Assembly (NCBI RefSeq): GCF_029245835.1 | Contig: NZ_JAQWOO010000014.1 | Coordinates: forward strand, 1 to 41,696 | DNA: 41,696 nt | Source of the DNA: Algibacter sp. | Lineage (GTDB): Bacteria > Bacteroidota > Bacteroidia > Flavobacteriales > Flavobacteriaceae | Direction of reading: 5' to 3' | Part shown: one piece after another, positions 33,699 through 41,696 of the stretch | How positions within the stretch are numbered: position 1 is the first letter of the stretch | Layout: the number at the start of each line of letters is the position of its first letter | Made by a program: the position numbers and the translations under genes | Notes under the pieces: generated by a model | What the model saw: only the letters and a program-made list of their open reading frames with translations | Database searches by the model: none | Told to the model about the DNA's origin: nothing

Positions 33699-36037
33699 TA
33701 TCTAACTACCATTATTTTTAAAACTTTAGTTTCAAAAGTATCCAAATCTGAAAGCATCACTAAATACACACCTGATGCGACTATATTGTTTGCTAGATTT
33801 TTACCATTCCAATAGGCCGTCCCTCCATCAATTTCTAGGTTAAAACCTTGGTATCTTTGATTTACTCTAGATTGAGCTTCGGCAACTAAATTACCTTCAA
33901 TATCTGTAATTTTAATATTTATGTTTTCTGATAGTTCTTTGATTTTTACTTTTTCATCGGTAATATTAAAATTAGGTCTTACAGGGTTTGGATAGGCATA
34001 AGCTTTTGATAAATCATCAAAAGGTGCAGAGCCTCCAGAATTGAAGGATAATAAACCTTTGCTTGTTGCAATGTAAACGACACCATTTATATCATCTAAT
34101 GACACATCATTTATACTATTTGAAGGTAAAGGTGAATTATCAGTAGTGAAATGAAATATGGTTTTTTGCCCGTCTGAAGACAGATAAAACAATCCAGAAT
34201 CAGAGGTTCCAATCCATTTATTATTTGATCCATCTACCTCAATATCTGTTATGTACTGCTCAAACAACAACTCTTTAGCAATTCCATCTTCTTCAATAAT
34301 AATTTCATCAACTGTTATATTTTCTTCTGTAAAAAAATTAGATGTATTGAATAGTACTCTTAACCCTCTTATGGTACCAATCCATAATTGATTTCGTTTA
34401 TCTAAAGCGATAGCCGTTACAAACGCGGTTGGCATATTTTGTGCTTCAGAGCCTATGTTTTCTATTTGTGGGTTACCACCATTTTCGTTAAATCCAATTA
34501 AACCAAAACTTGAAGAACCTACAAATTTTGTACCCGAACTATCATCTATTTCAATATTACTAAATCCTAAATGGCTTATAGGGTCTGATATGATTTCAAA
34601 AAAACCGAAGGACGTCCATGTTCCGTTCTGATATCTATTTAAAGGACTCCCAACTCTTCCATTCATTACCCACAGCGTGCCATCTGAATCATAAGTGCTA
34701 TTTGCTGTTAGATTAATATCCGAAGCAAATGGCACTATGGTACTATTATCTTCATCAAATAGTCCTGTAACTTCGTTATCATTAACCTCAATAAGTCCTT
34801 CATAATAAGAGCTAATAAAAACTTGATCTGCTTGTATTGGATTAATAGCAATATGAGATAAATACCATGGTCTGGCTATTTTATTACTTATTGAATCGTA
34901 AGGAATATTAACCCAATCATCATTTTTTAAATGACTAATTCCTGTTAAACGCCTATCTCCTCCAATGAAGTTATAAAAGAAGTCGTAACCGCCAGAAACA
35001 CCCCATAAATTATTATTATAATATTCAATTGAAAATAAGTCATTTCTCAAAGGCCCGCCTGGACGAATTTCCTCGAATGAGGTAGGGTCATTAATTAATG
35101 CTTTTAAGACCCCAAAATCCTTGGTGCCTACAAATACCGTTTCGCCATCTGAGTAAGTAGAATTAAATTGTGTATTAAAGGGCGTAGTAACTGATAATTG
35201 GGTAATTAAATTAAAGTTTGCATCATAAATAAAAACACTACTTATTGTAGTAACTAAAAGGTTATTGTTAATTGATTTTATTTCAACTGGTACATCATCA
35301 TATCTAAATAACTGGTTAAAAACATCATTTACAACTTCATAAACTATCCTATTTGTTCTTATTGCATATAATTTATCTTCATGAACTTGCACTCCTATGA
35401 GATTGCCAGTAGTAACGACTTGCCAATTATTGAAATCTATTAAATCAGGGCTTGTAACCTCAGCTTTTCTCAATCCGTTCCCTTCTAAACAAGAAGCGTA
35501 TATAAATCCATTAAAAACTGTTGTTTGTGTCACAGGTATTTGTGTCCCGCCATTTCCAATAAAATAGGTGTCTCGAAATTCCAAGCGTTCTAAATCATAA
35601 ACTGAAATCCCATAATTTGTTGATATATATATACTATTTTGATAAGGATTTATATGATTAATTTTTTTGTCTGTTGAGGATATAGTTGGTTTATCAATAA
35701 TATCTACAATGGTTAAAATTTCGGTATCGTTATCAAAAACAATTTCAATAAGTCCATTTTCGTAACCAATAACTAGTAACTCATAAAATTCACTGTAATA
35801 AATTGTTGAAATATTTTCTCCAGACAACCCATTTACAGTAGTTAGCTCTGTTAATTCGTTAGTTTGAGAATTTATACTAAATATAGCGTTATTTGATGCT
35901 GCATATATTTTATCGTTTCCTTGAACAACTTCTTTTATATCATAATATGAAAAATGGCCTTTCCATAGTGTTGAAAAATCCTGACCGAATGAGAATAATG
36001 TAAAAAAACAAAAGAGTACAATTACTAATCTTTTCAA
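33698..36037 (-). CDS. porZ: Type IX secretion system protein PorZ
   Basis: PorZ is a surface component of the T9SS attachment complex that works with the sortase PorU. The 779-aa product has a signal peptide (MKRLVIVLFCFFTLFSFG). Two seven-bladed beta-propeller-like regions follow, with blades such as VQGNDKIYAASNNAIFSINS, ITDIEVDGSNNKWIGTSDSG and DINGVVYIATSKGLLSF. The C-terminal ~75-residue domain is of T9SS-tail type (AYAYPNPVRPNFN, INIKITDIEGNLVAEAQS, ASGVYLVMLSDLDTFETKVL). Length and architecture agree with PorZ, and recO directly downstream is, from memory, its usual neighbour in Flavobacteriia. A -7 box lies about 20 bases upstream. Confidence 0.88.
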   Translation of the reverse strand: MKRLVIVLFCFFTLFSFGQDFSTLWKGHFSYYDIKEVVQGNDKIYAASNNAIFSINSQTNELTELTTVNGLSGENISTIYYSEFYELLVIGYENGLIEIVFDNDTEILTIVDIIDKPTISSTDKKINHINPYQNSIYISTNYGISVYDLERLEFRDTYFIGNGGTQIPVTQTTVFNGFIYASCLEGNGLRKAEVTSPDLIDFNNWQVVTTGNLIGVQVHEDKLYAIRTNRIVYEVVNDVFNQLFRYDDVPVEIKSINNNLLVTTISSVFIYDANFNLITQLSVTTPFNTQFNSTYSDGETVFVGTKDFGVLKALINDPTSFEEIRPGGPLRNDLFSIEYYNNNLWGVSGGYDFFYNFIGGDRRLTGISHLKNDDWVNIPYDSISNKIARPWYLSHIAINPIQADQVFISSYYEGLIEVNDNEVTGLFDEDNSTIVPFASDINLTANSTYDSDGTLWVMNGRVGSPLNRYQNGTWTSFGFFEIISDPISHLGFSNIEIDDSSGTKFVGSSSFGLIGFNENGGNPQIENIGSEAQNMPTAFVTAIALDKRNQLWIGTIRGLRVLFNTSNFFTEENITVDEIIIEEDGIAKELLFEQYITDIEVDGSNNKWIGTSDSGLFYLSSDGQKTIFHFTTDNSPLPSNSINDVSLDDINGVVYIATSKGLLSFNSGGSAPFDDLSKAYAYPNPVRPNFNITDEKVKIKELSENINIKITDIEGNLVAEAQSRVNQRYQGFNLEIDGGTAYWNGKNLANNIVASGVYLVMLSDLDTFETKVLKIMVVR

Positions 36038-36056
36038 AATACGTTTTATTTAAGTT

Positions 36057-36064
36057 CAAATATA
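36057..36064 (-). promoter_or_regulatory. Probable -7 promoter box for porZ-recO-receptor
   Basis: On the minus strand 36064-36057 is TATATTTG, an exact consensus match 19 bases before the porZ start codon; ATG instead of TTG lies 18 bases upstream of it. Confidence 0.6.
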
Positions 36065-36185
36065 TTTATATCTAACGGGTTTCATCTTAAAATAATACTT
36101 TTAAAATACTTTATAATTCAAATGAATAAATTTTTGATGAATAAAAGCAAGTTAAACCTAATGCTGTTTATTGTCAAACAATTAT

Positions 36186-37244
36186 TTATTCTCCTAATAA
36201 CAACTTTCTTTGCCGCTCTTTTCTGCTTTCAGACAAATAAGCTAATTCAAGAAAATGCCATGAAAGAGCTGATATAACAACAATGATTACTATCAAAATA
36301 GCAGCTATTAGTAAAGGATTATAACTCTTGAAAAACCCTAAATGAACAAAAACCTGAATTAAGGGAAAGTGATAAATATATATCCCGTAAGTTAAATCTC
36401 CGTACTTGCCAAAGTGATTTAGAAATTTGAAATTATACGCAAAATAAAAAACCATAAAACCATATACTGCTGGTTTAAAAATCTGCGTATTAAATGCATA
36501 TTGCTCTAAAACAAATAAGAGTAAACATGGTAAAATTATATGATGCTTCCATTTTATAAAAAAATCAAAATGTCTATAAAGAATAATTCCAGTAGTAAAA
36601 AAAGCTAAAGCACCAGGTAATTGTTTTGCTATTCTATACATATCTGCAGAAACAAAGTAATTATAATAAACTATAGATAGCAAATAAACAACGATACTTA
36701 AAATATGAATATTAGATTTTTTCGACTTGGTTATGAGGTAAAATAAAGGAAGTAATAGATAAAAAGCTTCTTCAATTTTTATAGTCCAAAGCGCACCATT
36801 AACTGCACATAGCAAATTATCCTGAAACACCCCAGGCAAACAAGGTTGTAAATAGTTTTGAAATGTTAAATTAGCTAATAAGTATGTCCAAAACTGACTA
36901 TTTAAAAAATAAGTGCTAATGGATTGTGTTGAAATAAAACAAAAAAAGAAAGCGCAAAAAAGTATCACAAAAAAATAAGCAGGAACTATTCTTTTTACTC
37001 TTTTTAAAATATAATCTTTTAAACTTTTACTGTGTTCATAGCTTTTTGCTATTAAAAATCCGCTTATTACAAAAAAACCATCAATAGCTAAACGTGTATT
37101 GAAAAACCTTTTATAAGGTTGAAATATTTCAACTTCGCTTAATTCTATTAAATGAGCTAATGCAACAGTTGCTGCAAAAACGACTCTTAAGAAGTCGAAG
37201 TTATTTATATTTATTTTATTCAAAAACTTATATTTAAATTCCAA
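36186..37244 (-). CDS. Membrane acyltransferase (acyltransferase_3 family)
   Basis: An OafA/YrhL-like O-acyltransferase of about 352 aa with about ten membrane segments. NFDFLRVVFAATVALAHLIEL (residues about 14-35) carries the catalytic-type His. RLAIDGFFVISGFLIAKSYE and the following Arg-rich loop (YILKRVKRIVPAYFFVILF) are family hallmarks. Such enzymes acetylate or acylate surface sugars; the acceptor is unknown. Both candidate starts are TTG: 37244, used here, coincides with a TATATTTG box (37249-37242), while the TTG at 37223 (giving MNKININNFDFLR) would leave room for that promoter and may be the true start. It stands alone, with no glycan cluster around it. Confidence 0.87.
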   Translation of the reverse strand: MEFKYKFLNKININNFDFLRVVFAATVALAHLIELSEVEIFQPYKRFFNTRLAIDGFFVISGFLIAKSYEHSKSLKDYILKRVKRIVPAYFFVILFCAFFFCFISTQSISTYFLNSQFWTYLLANLTFQNYLQPCLPGVFQDNLLCAVNGALWTIKIEEAFYLLLPLFYLITKSKKSNIHILSIVVYLLSIVYYNYFVSADMYRIAKQLPGALAFFTTGIILYRHFDFFIKWKHHIILPCLLLFVLEQYAFNTQIFKPAVYGFMVFYFAYNFKFLNHFGKYGDLTYGIYIYHFPLIQVFVHLGFFKSYNPLLIAAILIVIIVVISALSWHFLELAYLSESRKERQRKLLLGE

Positions 37245-37291
37245 ATATATTTAGAACAAATGAGTTTTACTTGAAAATATTATTTTAAAAC

Positions 37292-37322
37292 AAAAAAGCT
37301 TCCTGAAAATTAGAAAGCTTTT
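37292..37322 (-). terminator. Terminator after gdhA
   Basis: On the minus strand AAAAGCTTTC and GGAAGCTTTT pair (one T-G pair) around a nine-base loop and run into a T-stretch, 24 bases past the gdhA stop codon. Confidence 0.75.
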
Positions 37323-37345
37323 GGTATTTATTGAATGAAACCGCT

Positions 37346-38689
37346 TTAAACAACTCCTTGCGCTAACATAGCATCAGCTACTTTTACAAAGCCTGCAATA
37401 TTTGCTCCTCTAACATAGTCAACATAACCATCATCGTCTTTACCATACTCTAAACAAGATTTATGAATATCAGACATGATATCTTTCAGCTTATTATCAA
37501 CCTCTTCTCTAGACCATTTAAACCTCAAAGAGTTTTGAGTCATTTCTAAACCAGATGTAGCAACACCTCCTGCATTAGATGCTTTTCCTGGAGCAAATAA
37601 TATTTTAGCTTTATGGAAAGCAGCAATAGCCTCTTTAGTAGAAGGCATATTAGCGCCTTCACTTACACAAATACAGCCATTATCTAAAAGTACATTTGCA
37701 TCCTCCTCATGAAGTTCATTTTGAGTAGCACAGGGCAAAGCCACATCACACTTAATTTCCCAAGGTGTTTTTCCCTTTACGTATTGTGCGTTTTTATATT
37801 TTTCTAAATATTCACTTATTCTGCCTCGCTTTACATTTTTAATTTCCATAACGTAAGCTAACTTTTCTTCATTAATTCCATCAGCGTCATAAATATAGCC
37901 TGATGAATCTGAGAGTGTTAAAACCTTTCCTCCTAATTGAATTACTTTTTCTGCAGCATATTGTGCAACATTACCAGAACCAGAAATAATTACATCTTTA
38001 CCTTTAATGATATCATTTTTTGTTTCAAGCATTTTTTGAGCAAAATACACGGTACCATACCCAGTAGCTTCTGGTCTAATTAGCGACCCCCCCCAAGACA
38101 TGCCTTTTCCTGTTAACACTCCTGTAAACTCATTTCTTAGTTTTTTATACTTCCCAAATAAGAAACCAATTTCTCTAGTACCTACACCTATATCTCCGGC
38201 AGGAACATCTGTATTTGGACCTATATATCTAAATAATTCACTCATAAAAGCATGGCAAAAACGCATAATTTCATTATCCGACTTCCCTTTTGGATCAAAA
38301 TCACTTCCGCCTTTTCCGCCACCCATAGGTAGTGTCGTTAAAGAATTTTTAAAGACCTGCTCAAAAGCTAAAAACTTTAAAATACTGGCATTTACAGTAG
38401 GATGAAAACGCAAACCGCCTTTATACGGACCAATTGCAGAATTCATCTGAACTCTATACCCTCTATTTACTTGTATTTCACCATCATCATCAACCCAAGA
38501 GACTCTAAAAGAAATTAATCGTTCTGGTTCAACCATTCTTAGCAGAATATTTTTACCGTAATATATATCGTTTTTAACTATGTAAGGAATTACAGTTTCT
38601 GCAACTTCCTCTACCGCTTGTAAAAACTCTGGTTCATGGCCATTTCTCTCTTTTACAAGCTCTAAAAATGCTTCAATAGTTTGTTTCAT
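37346..38689 (-). CDS. gdhA: NADP-specific glutamate dehydrogenase
   Basis: GdhA makes glutamate from 2-oxoglutarate and ammonia with NADPH. The 447-aa length is that of the hexameric bacterial type. Substrate-site lysines Lys90 (GPYKGGLRFHP) and Lys126 (PMGGGKGGSDFDPKG) and the catalytic-aspartate segment PAGDIGVGTREIG are present. The nucleotide fold shows VIISGSGNVAQYAAEKV followed by LTLSDSSGYIYD, the SDSxG pattern of NADP enzymes. The C-terminal GKASNAGGVATSGLEM is conserved. It is divergent from an outer-membrane protein gene, has an exact -7 box upstream and a terminator downstream, and is monocistronic. Confidence 0.98.
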   Translation of the reverse strand: MKQTIEAFLELVKERNGHEPEFLQAVEEVAETVIPYIVKNDIYYGKNILLRMVEPERLISFRVSWVDDDGEIQVNRGYRVQMNSAIGPYKGGLRFHPTVNASILKFLAFEQVFKNSLTTLPMGGGKGGSDFDPKGKSDNEIMRFCHAFMSELFRYIGPNTDVPAGDIGVGTREIGFLFGKYKKLRNEFTGVLTGKGMSWGGSLIRPEATGYGTVYFAQKMLETKNDIIKGKDVIISGSGNVAQYAAEKVIQLGGKVLTLSDSSGYIYDADGINEEKLAYVMEIKNVKRGRISEYLEKYKNAQYVKGKTPWEIKCDVALPCATQNELHEEDANVLLDNGCICVSEGANMPSTKEAIAAFHKAKILFAPGKASNAGGVATSGLEMTQNSLRFKWSREEVDNKLKDIMSDIHKSCLEYGKDDDGYVDYVRGANIAGFVKVADAMLAQGVV

Positions 38690-38737
38690 ATTTACAATTA
38701 TTGCATCGTTATTTGTTAAATAAGTAATTTATAGGCG

Positions 38738-38745
38738 CAAAGATA
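38738..38745 (-). promoter_or_regulatory. Probable -7 promoter box for gdhA
   Basis: On the minus strand 38745-38738 reads TATCTTTG, an exact consensus match followed by GCGCC, 49 bases before the gdhA start codon. Confidence 0.65.
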
Positions 38746-38826
38746 CGTTATCTTCAAAATAAATTGTATTTTTTTTTGAATTTCGCAATAACTATTTTGA
38801 TTGGTGGTTACGCGTTTTTTTAATAT

Positions 38827-38856
38827 TTGTTTGCTTTACTAGTTTTTATATATTTG
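38827..38856 (+). promoter_or_regulatory. Complete Bacteroidetes promoter divergent from gdhA
   Basis: TTG at 38827-38829, exactly 19 bases, then TATATTTG at 38849-38856. This is a full match to the sigma factor consensus of the phylum, 35 bases before the start at 38891. Confidence 0.85.
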
Positions 38857-38890
38857 CTTTTAATAATGCCCTCAAAAAAATAAATCTTTT

Positions 38891-39694
38891 ATGCTTAACT
38901 TGAAACATTTAGCTTCTATTTTTTGCTTGTTTCTTATAGTTCAATCTTCAAGTGCACAACTAGGGTTTTCTCATGAAATAGGAGCAATTGCTGGTCCAGT
39001 TCAATTTAGATCTGATTTTGGTAGTCGTGATGATTCAAAAACAAATTTTGGTAATTCTGGATATGGAATAGGTATTGTTCATTATTTGAACTTCTCATAT
39101 AGAGCTGATTGTAATTGCTATACTCCAGATACTTTTTTTAATGACCATTTTAAATTAAGGAATGAAATTTCTTATAATAAAACCAACTTAGAACATTTAG
39201 GTCAATGGGTTAGTCCAGATAGAACTTCCGAGGAAGCAAATCAATTAAGAGCCCATAAAGGTGTTGCAAAAAACTTAGATATTGGAACGCAGCTAGAGTT
39301 TTTCCCTTTAAGTATTCGGGATTTTCAAGGATTTGCCTATAGTTTTGCGCCTTTTGTTAGTTTAGGGGTTCATTACACATCGTTTACTCCAGAAGTGAGT
39401 ACAACTTACGCTAACCCTAATTCTAGCGCTGTTGGCGATACAACAGATCCTAGCAACTTTTACTCTTTTTGGGATCCGGGTTCTGTAGATGCATCACGTG
39501 GTAGTACTTGGTCTGTTGTTTCTAGTGTTGGCGTTAGATATAAACTGACTAAAACTTCTGACTTTATGTTAGATTTAAGATGGCAATATTTCTTTAATGA
39601 CCGTGTTGATGGTTTAGACCACCAATTAAGTTATAATAAAAATGATGACTGGTTAGTGTGGTTAAACTTTGGATATATTTATTATCTCGATTAA
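38891..39694 (+). CDS. THC0290_0291-family outer-membrane protein
   Basis: A 267-aa exported protein with signal peptide (MLNLKHLASIFCLFLIVQSSSA). LGFSHEIGAIAGPVQFRSDFG follows and matches the flavobacterial THC0290_0291 family name as I recall it. Alternating strands (SYGFAPFVSLGVHYT-like, WSVVSSVGVRYKLT, FMLDLRWQYFF) and the final WLNFGYIYYLD suggest a small beta-barrel. A CNCY segment near residue 76 is unusual for an outer-membrane protein. Function unknown. It is divergent from gdhA and driven by one of the best promoters in the window. Confidence 0.8.
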   Translation: MLNLKHLASIFCLFLIVQSSSAQLGFSHEIGAIAGPVQFRSDFGSRDDSKTNFGNSGYGIGIVHYLNFSYRADCNCYTPDTFFNDHFKLRNEISYNKTNLEHLGQWVSPDRTSEEANQLRAHKGVAKNLDIGTQLEFFPLSIRDFQGFAYSFAPFVSLGVHYTSFTPEVSTTYANPNSSAVGDTTDPSNFYSFWDPGSVDASRGSTWSVVSSVGVRYKLTKTSDFMLDLRWQYFFNDRVDGLDHQLSYNKNDDWLVWLNFGYIYYLD

Positions 39695-39709
39695 AATTGC
39701 CTAAAAGCT

Positions 39710-39811
39710 TTATAAATAGGCTAACAAATCATTTTTATCTACAATACGTTTAATTAAAGCATCTACAACTTCTCGTTTTTCTTTAGGTATACTAACCTGT
39801 ATATAACAACT
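39710..39811 (-). pseudogene. C-terminal coding remnant, family not recognised
   Basis: A 33-codon minus-strand frame ends at a stop and encodes a strongly protein-like helical tail, IPKEKREVVDALIKRIVDKN followed by DLLAYL. A stop codon lies just upstream (39812-39814) and no start fits, so only the end of a former gene remains. I do not recognise the family. Confidence 0.4.
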
Positions 39812-39907
39812 TTATATTTAATATTATCAAATTTCACACAAATACAACATTAAATTCGGTGTATTCAAATGCTATAATTATCTTTAAAACAGATTATATT
39901 ACTACAT

Positions 39908-40627
39908 ATGACTCATAATAAATATCTTTTATCCCTCTGTTGCTTTTTAGTACTATTCAATTGTAAAAAAGAACAGGATACTAGTTTTTCGGATATTAAC
40001 ATGACTATAGAAAATAATTCTATTGTTGCAATAAACATTCCAGAAGCAGGAGGTAATAATATGGTTGCAAGTCAAATAAATTCTGATATTCAAAAAACAA
40101 TAATTTCAGCCTTACATATCGGAAATCCTGATGAAATCACTTCATCTTCTGTAGAAGAAAGCATTACTTTGTTTAATGCTGAATCTGAAAAATTTAAAAC
40201 TGATTTTCCAGAATTAGCGAACTCTTGGGAAGCTCAAATTGATGGCGAAGTGATGTATCAATCTCCAGAACTAATAAGTATCGCTATAACCTCTTACACA
40301 AATACTGGAGGTGCTCATGGTAGTTTAAATATTTCTTTTTTAAATTTCAATTCTGAAACTGGAGAACGCATTCAAAATAGGCAACTTTTTAATAACCTTG
40401 AAGCTTTTAAAATAGTAGCTGAACGCTTTTTTAAAAGGGCCGTTAAAGACAAAAGCCTGCTTCTAGACAACAAATTATTTGAACTACCTAAAAATATAGG
40501 ATATAGTGAAGATGGCCTTATTTTACTTTACAACACTTATGAAATTGCACCCTACTCAACGGGCATTATTGAGTTTTCAATTCCGTTTAAAGATATTCGG
40601 TCTTATTTAATTTTTAATAGCCTTTAA
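39908..40627 (+). CDS. DUF4163/DUF3298 domain lipoprotein
   Basis: A 239-aa lipoprotein: the signal peptide ends LVLFNC with acylated Cys19. The N-terminal half is DUF4163-like (MTIENNSIVAINIPEAGG, AQIDGEVMYQSPELISIAITSYTNTGGAHG). The C-terminal half is DUF3298-like (LNFNSETGERIQNRQLFNNL, GLILLYNTYEIAPYSTGIIEFSIPFKDI). This pair of domains occurs in exported proteins such as Bacillus PdaC and RsiV-type anti-sigma factors, where it may bind peptidoglycan fragments; lysozyme-type sensing is only a possibility here. Its 3' end overlaps the convergent DinB gene by 21 bases. Confidence 0.88.
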   Translation: MTHNKYLLSLCCFLVLFNCKKEQDTSFSDINMTIENNSIVAINIPEAGGNNMVASQINSDIQKTIISALHIGNPDEITSSSVEESITLFNAESEKFKTDFPELANSWEAQIDGEVMYQSPELISIAITSYTNTGGAHGSLNISFLNFNSETGERIQNRQLFNNLEAFKIVAERFFKRAVKDKSLLLDNKLFELPKNIGYSEDGLILLYNTYEIAPYSTGIIEFSIPFKDIRSYLIFNSL

Positions 40628-41071
40628 AAGCGCTAAAACGTAACCGTAATGTAACCCTTCATGAATCGCTATAAACTGTAAAGCCTCATCTATATTACTT
40701 AAGGTATTTCCTGTTGTTGAAACCGTGTAGGCATTATAATTTTGAAAAATACCATCGTAATAATTTTCTTTAGTTTTTTCTACAGTCGATACTAGCAACC
40801 CTTTAATTTCATCTACTCCAGCTTGATTTAAATTCCCTTGAGGCTTAGTGTCTTTTCTATATGTAGTAATCAAATCTTCAGAAATTGCAGTTTCCAATCC
40901 AGATAATTTATAGGCTAATAATTGCTCAGTAACAAGAACATGTCCAATATTCCAAATAATATTATTATTAAATCCTTTAGGTATCTTGTTTAAATCCTCT
41001 AGTGCATTATTTTCTATTATTTTTTTAAATATTCCTCTTGTGTTATTTAAAACCTGAAATGTAAAATCCAT
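40607..41071 (-). CDS. DinB-like family protein
   Basis: A 154-aa four-helix-bundle protein of the DinB/YfiT superfamily (not the polymerase DinB). The metal triad is visible as His44 (IIWNIGHVLVTEQLLAYKL) and His137/His141 (AIHEGLHYGYVLALLKAI). Members are thiol-dependent transferases or stress proteins; the substrate is not known here. It converges on the DUF4163 lipoprotein gene, with 21 shared bases covering both stop codons and no room for a terminator. Confidence 0.9.
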   Translation of the reverse strand: MDFTFQVLNNTRGIFKKIIENNALEDLNKIPKGFNNNIIWNIGHVLVTEQLLAYKLSGLETAISEDLITTYRKDTKPQGNLNQAGVDEIKGLLVSTVEKTKENYYDGIFQNYNAYTVSTTGNTLSNIDEALQFIAIHEGLHYGYVLALLKAIKN

Positions 41072-41178
41072 TTTAATTATTTTTTTTGATAAATGTAATA
41101 TTTATTCTGTGACTGGTTTTAATATCTTCCTAAAATTCTTTAGATTCCCTTTTTTAGTAAAAGAAAAAGTAATTAATT

Positions 41179-41529
41179 ATGAAAAAAGTATATTATTTAA
41201 AAACCTGTAGCACCTGTTCTCGAATATTAAAAGAACTGAATTTATCTTCTGAATTTGTTTTACAAGACATCAAATCTGAATCCATTACAGTAAAACAAGT
41301 TGAAGCTATGAAAGCACTAGCAGGAAGCTACGAAGCCCTGTTTAGTAAACGCTCTAAACTATACAAGGAAATGGATTTAAAAAATCAAGACTTAACTGAG
41401 CGTGATTACAAACACTATATCTTAGAACACTATACTTTTTTAAGCAGACCCGTAATTATAATTGATGATGAAATTTTTGTTGGAAATTCTAAAAAAGTTG
41501 TTGAAGCTGCAAAGGCTAGGCTAAACTAA
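41179..41529 (+). CDS. ArsC/Spx-like thioredoxin-fold protein
   Basis: A 116-aa protein of the arsenate-reductase (ArsC/YffB/Spx) family. A CxxC pair lies at residues 10 and 13 (LKTCSTCSRILKEL). The Arg-cis-Pro element is Arg90-Pro91 (FLSRPVIIIDDEIFVG), and GNSKKVVEAAKARL ends the protein, all typical of the fold. The usual NP dipeptide before the Cys and the GLLRTK-type loop are not conserved, so true arsenate reduction is doubtful; it may be a glutathione- or thiol-linked reductase. It is monocistronic and followed by a strong hairpin. Confidence 0.85.
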   Translation: MKKVYYLKTCSTCSRILKELNLSSEFVLQDIKSESITVKQVEAMKALAGSYEALFSKRSKLYKEMDLKNQDLTERDYKHYILEHYTFLSRPVIIIDDEIFVGNSKKVVEAAKARLN

Positions 41530-41556
41530 AACAAATTAATAGAACATATTAAAAAC

Positions 41557-41592
41557 AAAAAGAGGCTGTCTAAAAAGGCAGTCTCTTTTTTA
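41557..41592 (+). terminator. Terminator-like hairpin after the ArsC-like gene, possibly an IS end
   Basis: AAAAAGAGGCTGTC and GGCAGTCTCTTTTT pair over 14 positions (two wobble pairs) around TAAAAA, followed by T-rich DNA. It is 28 bases after the stop codon. The motif AGAGGCTGTCTAAAAAG also resembles insertion-sequence termini. Confidence 0.65.
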
Positions 41593-41696
41593 TTGTTTTA
41601 GATTTTAAAAAAAGTATTGGTTTTCGTATCTTAAAGGTATGAAAAGCAACATCGTTTGGAAGACGAATAGTCAGTCTCAATTAAGTCTTCTCCCAC
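41561..41696 (+). mobile_element. Probable left end of an insertion sequence (cut by window edge)
   Basis: The GAGGCTGTCTAAAAAGGC motif resembles the terminal inverted repeats of IS1182-like elements as I remember them. It is followed within 80 bases by a start codon and transposase-like residues. The right end lies outside the window, so neither the matching repeat nor target duplications can be seen. Confidence 0.5.
41639..41696 (+). CDS. Transposase, N-terminal 19 residues only (IS1182-like)
   Basis: An ATG at 41639 opens a frame to the right edge encoding MKSNIVWKTNSQSQLSLLP. The pattern of an aromatic residue, then xxQLxLLPP, is how many IS1182/IS5-type transposases begin. The GTATCTTAAAG stretch just upstream is typical of their short leaders. 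Only 58 bases are visible, so the family assignment is provisional. Confidence 0.5.
   Translation, partial: MKSNIVWKTNSQSQLSLLP

Overview
The window is chromosomal DNA from a marine-type member of the Bacteroidota, very probably family Flavobacteriaceae. It is AT-rich. Promoters follow the Bacteroidetes pattern (TTG, about 19 bases, TAnnTTTG) and I see no clear Shine-Dalgarno runs. It carries type IX secretion parts (PorZ and T9SS-tailed proteins), many TonB-dependent receptors, DUF4270, an atpD-atpC pair separated from any other atp gene, and an outer-membrane protein beside gdhA. I do not assign a genus.

Layout. (1) 1-1688: 5' part of a secreted thrombospondin-type-3 repeat protein, minus strand, running off the left edge. 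(2) 2084-6853: minus-strand run panC, panD, flippase-like membrane protein, esterase-like protein, radA. (3) 7054-11545: plus-strand half-size glycogen-synthase-like protein, DUF4270 lipoprotein and glmS, divergent from panC. (4) 11765-16274: TonB-dependent receptor followed by an SGNH-hydrolase lipoprotein. (5) 16441-18332: atpD and a short atpC, with two abutting hairpins between them and a strong bidirectional terminator after them. (6) 18391-22113: sodium:solute symporter, an orphan umuD-like gene, DUF3157 and DUF2007 proteins, and two gene remnants. (7) 22163-25549: a MocR-type regulator whose PLP lysine appears lost, divergent from a TonB receptor, with a palindrome between them. (8) 25892-30474: JmjC-like cupin, small beta-barrel protein, recX and a T9SS-tailed secreted protein. 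(9) 30475-36037: a palindromic repeat that fills a convergent gap, then the tight run porZ, recO, heme-receptor-like TonB protein. (10) 36186-41529: acyltransferase, gdhA divergent from an outer-membrane protein, a gene remnant, DUF4163/DUF3298 lipoprotein, DinB protein, ArsC/Spx-like protein. (11) 41561-41696: probable left end of an insertion sequence with the first codons of its transposase.

Most genes are housekeeping (pantothenate synthesis, amino-sugar synthesis, ATP synthase, glutamate dehydrogenase, DNA repair) or cell-envelope functions typical of the family. I found no CRISPR array, no tRNA or rRNA and no prophage. The places most worth a second look are the apparently PLP-less MocR regulator with its palindromic intergenic site, the esterase fold lacking its nucleophilic serine, the TonB receptor paired with an SGNH lipoprotein, the half-size glycogen-synthase-like protein, the double hairpin before atpC, and the palindromic element sitting exactly between two stop codons. 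No single locus is an obvious new defence or biosynthetic system; the regulator/TonB pair is the best candidate for undescribed biology.
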